From Scytalidium lignicola (Eukaryota > Ascomycota > Leotiomycetes): a DNA stretch of 32,016 nt. Shown here one piece after another: positions 29,997-32,016 of this stretch (the stretch's first letter is position 1; each line of letters begins with the position of its first letter). The notes beneath the pieces are model-generated. The model saw only the letters and a list, made by a program, of their open reading frames with translations, made no database searches and was not told where the DNA came from. Location: NCBI GenBank assembly GCA_002812745.2, contig NCSJ02000436.1, positions 1 through 32,016 on the forward strand. The letters run 5' to 3'. The translations under genes and the position numbers were made by a program.

Positions 29997-32016
29997 ATGA
30001 CTACTACCATCAAAGAACAATTGCAAGAAGCTATGCAATGGTATTTTGACAACCAAAAAGACCTCAATGATCGTGCTACTGTCGTAGCTACAGCATGTAT
30101 ATTCAAGCTCAAAGTCAACACTCTTCGCAAAGCAATTCGACGTGAATCAACTACTAGAAAAGCTAGAAATCTTGGTGGACGCCCTTCTTTCTTAAAACCA
30201 CACCAAATCGAAGTTTTAAATGCTTATATTCGCAAGCAAGCATATGATGGAAACCTATTAAACAGAGCTATGGTTATAAGGGCAGCTACACATCTTAATG
30301 GCAATGGAGAAGAACCTTCAATGGCATGGTTACGACGGTTTATACAAGGCAATCCTGCATTTCATATTATTACCACTAAACCAATTGAGAAGGAGTGAAT
30401 TAAAGTTCAAGATAAAGAGGTTATAGAACAGTGGTTCTTGAAATATGAAGATCTGAAGTGTGAGAACAACGTTGATAGGTGTAATATTTACAATATGGAC
30501 GAGATAGGCTTTTAGGTTGGTGTTACACCTGGAGAGGAAGTTATTATACTAATAGAAATTAAAGAGGTATTAAAATAAATATATTCTTATAAAGTACATC
30601 CTTTTACTAATAAATTATTAGTTGTATGAAGGTACTTTTCAAAACTGCAAGTCTGTTACTGTTATAGAATGCGTCTCAGCCGATGGAAAAGCTTTTATTC
30701 CTCCAGTCATCCTTGTTGAAGGTGTATGGATTATGGAAAATTGGGCACAAGATAACCTTCTTGGTAACGTTTGAATTATTCCTACTGAGAAAGGTTATAC
30801 TAATAACCAAGTTGGAGTAATTTGGCTACAACATTTCATCAAATATTCTGGTGTAAAACAAGGAGTTTGGCACTTAAAAAATCATAAATATATTGATTTG
30901 GAGACTGGTCAACCAATTAAAAACAAGCTTCTTCTTGTTGATGGTCATGAATCTTATGAATCTAGAGAGTTTATTGAGTTGGCTGAAAAGTATTATATTA
31001 TTCCATTGGAATTTCTATTGCATTTGATGTATATTATTCAACCTTTAGATGTAAAGGTATTTTGACTATATAAGTGGTATCATAAAAGAGTTATACGTGA
31101 AGTACTTGGATGCCTTGAACCAGAGTATACAGTCACTTCTTTCCTTCGTGATTTGACTAAAATTCGAGAGCATACTTTTACAGAGTTTATTATACGTTAT
31201 GCTTTTTGTGATAGTGGTATATGGCTAATCGAAGTTAGCAAAACGCTTTTCAAGCTTCGTACATACTCTATTCTTGATTAACCAAAAGAGTTAACACTCC
31301 TTACTCTTCCTTCAACGCTTAGAACTGTACGTCATGGTGTTCAAGCCTTAGAAGAGTTAGAAATGCGTATTCCAGAAGTATTTTCTAGTCCTTCAGCTTA
31401 ACAGTATTTGTCAACAATCAAAGGCACGAAGTTTATGCTTGATTATTTAGATCTTACACAGACTGAACAATCTATTGTTATATCAAGTTGGAAGTAGATA
31501 TCAGAAGTTAAAGCATGAAGTTGGAAAAGAATCACCAAGAATAAAGATGGTGGCTATGTTGTTGATCTTCGAGAAAAGCTTTATATCAAAAAGCAACAGG
31601 AGGAAGTTGCTTTACAAAAACAAGCTCAGATTACTCAAAGGAAATAAGAAGCACAAATCAAGAAGATATATAAGGAAGAGCTAAAAGAGTGGAATAAAAA
31701 GGAAAGAGAATGCAAAGCTGTAATTCGACGTATTACCCAAGGAAGGAAGACAAAAGAGTACCTTGTACCAGCATCCTTATTAGTTACAACACCAAATAAA
31801 CCAGTTGATCCAGTCACTTTCAACAATGTGATACTTTCCGTGGATGAAGAGCAAGAAGTTGATTTTGTGTTAGAAAGCACATATAACAGCCATTTAAGCC
31901 AGCTAGATGCTGTTGAAAATGGTAGTGAAAGGCTAGTTTCTATGGTGAATGAAGCATTAGCAATTGATCCTATACTTGCTACAGTAACTACAACTACAGC
32001 ACAATATAATAAAACG
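29997..32016 (+). mobile_element. Fot1/pogo-type DNA transposon relic, transposase pseudogene, 3' truncated by the window
   Basis: From ATG 29997 the intact part (134 residues) has an HTH segment (DRATVVATACIFKLKVNTLR) and a CENP-B-like half (GRPSFLKPHQIEVLNAYIRK, MAWLRRFIQGNPAFH). After TGA 30396-30398 the DDE part continues in pieces: CNIYNMDEIGF (first Asp), then TAG 30513-30515; a frameshift before SVTVIECVSADGKAFIPPVIL; LLLVDGHESYES (second Asp); and IIQPLDVKVF (third Asp). More stops follow near 30771, 31063, 31279, 31399, 31495 and further on. The tail contains a Lys/Glu/Gln-rich segment to the window end. Known: Fot1-like elements are Tc1/mariner-superfamily DNA transposons common in ascomycetes and insert at TA. 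The element is dead; several stops fit Gln (CAA/CAG) or Trp codons changed by C-to-T or G-to-A transitions. Confidence 0.9.

Noticed and set aside
1..32016. Prokaryotic-type features, CRISPR arrays or a defence or secondary metabolite cluster
   Set aside because: No spaced repeats of CRISPR type, no operon structure and no cluster backbone enzyme were seen; the genes are independent fungal housekeeping units.

Overview
The window is nuclear DNA of a filamentous ascomycete (Pezizomycotina; a leotiomycete relative is my best guess from protein flavour, not proven). The evidence is many short GT-AG introns (48-212 nt) with CTAAC/CTGAC-like branch points, fungal housekeeping proteins, two decayed fungal kinase-type genes and a decayed Fot1/pogo transposon. 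Twelve single N bases all lie against A or T homopolymers, which suggests a draft assembly.

Layout. 1-602: 3' part of a glutaredoxin gene (+). 1437-3330: SFH1/SNF5-type chromatin remodelling subunit with a C-terminal GATA-like zinc finger (+). 4294-5238: unrecognised acidic-tail protein (-). 7051-8545: proteasomal ubiquitin receptor Rpn13 (-), divergent across 367 bp from 8913-9759, ribosomal protein eL6 (+). 10780-11610: orphan coiled-coil ORF (+). 11.9-14.9 kb: a degraded, AT-rich block holding an SRPK-like kinase pseudogene (-) and an APH/AIM9-like phosphotransferase pseudogene (+). 14.9-18.1 kb: long gene-free stretch ending in a CT-rich leader. 18100-19988: ammonium transporter (+). 21077-21210: tRNA-Arg-like gene (-) interrupted in the anticodon arm. 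21968-25463: 1107-residue coiled-coil protein (-). 25.5-27.9 kb: gene-free region crowded with TACTGTA/TACAGTA heptamers. 27883-29552: nine-exon S-adenosylmethionine synthetase (-). 29997-32016: Fot1/pogo-like transposase relic (+) running off the end.

How the genes relate. They are ordinary independent fungal transcription units, not a cluster or operon. The recognisable genes are core functions: redox, chromatin remodelling, proteasome, ribosome, ammonium uptake and AdoMet synthesis. The accessory part is the 10.8-15.3 kb block and the right end. There, frames are broken by premature stops at expected Trp or Gln codons, many fitting C-to-T/G-to-A change as in repeat-induced point mutation (RIP).

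Most unusual points: a tRNA-Arg-like gene with intact A box, B box and terminator but a 55-nt GT...AG insertion between positions 31 and 32; strong local enrichment of the TACTGTA/TACAGTA heptamer; and four inverted repeats packed into 136 bp upstream of the 4294-5238 gene. All exon structures were worked out by eye from splice signals and reading-frame continuity; no alignment or database search was run.
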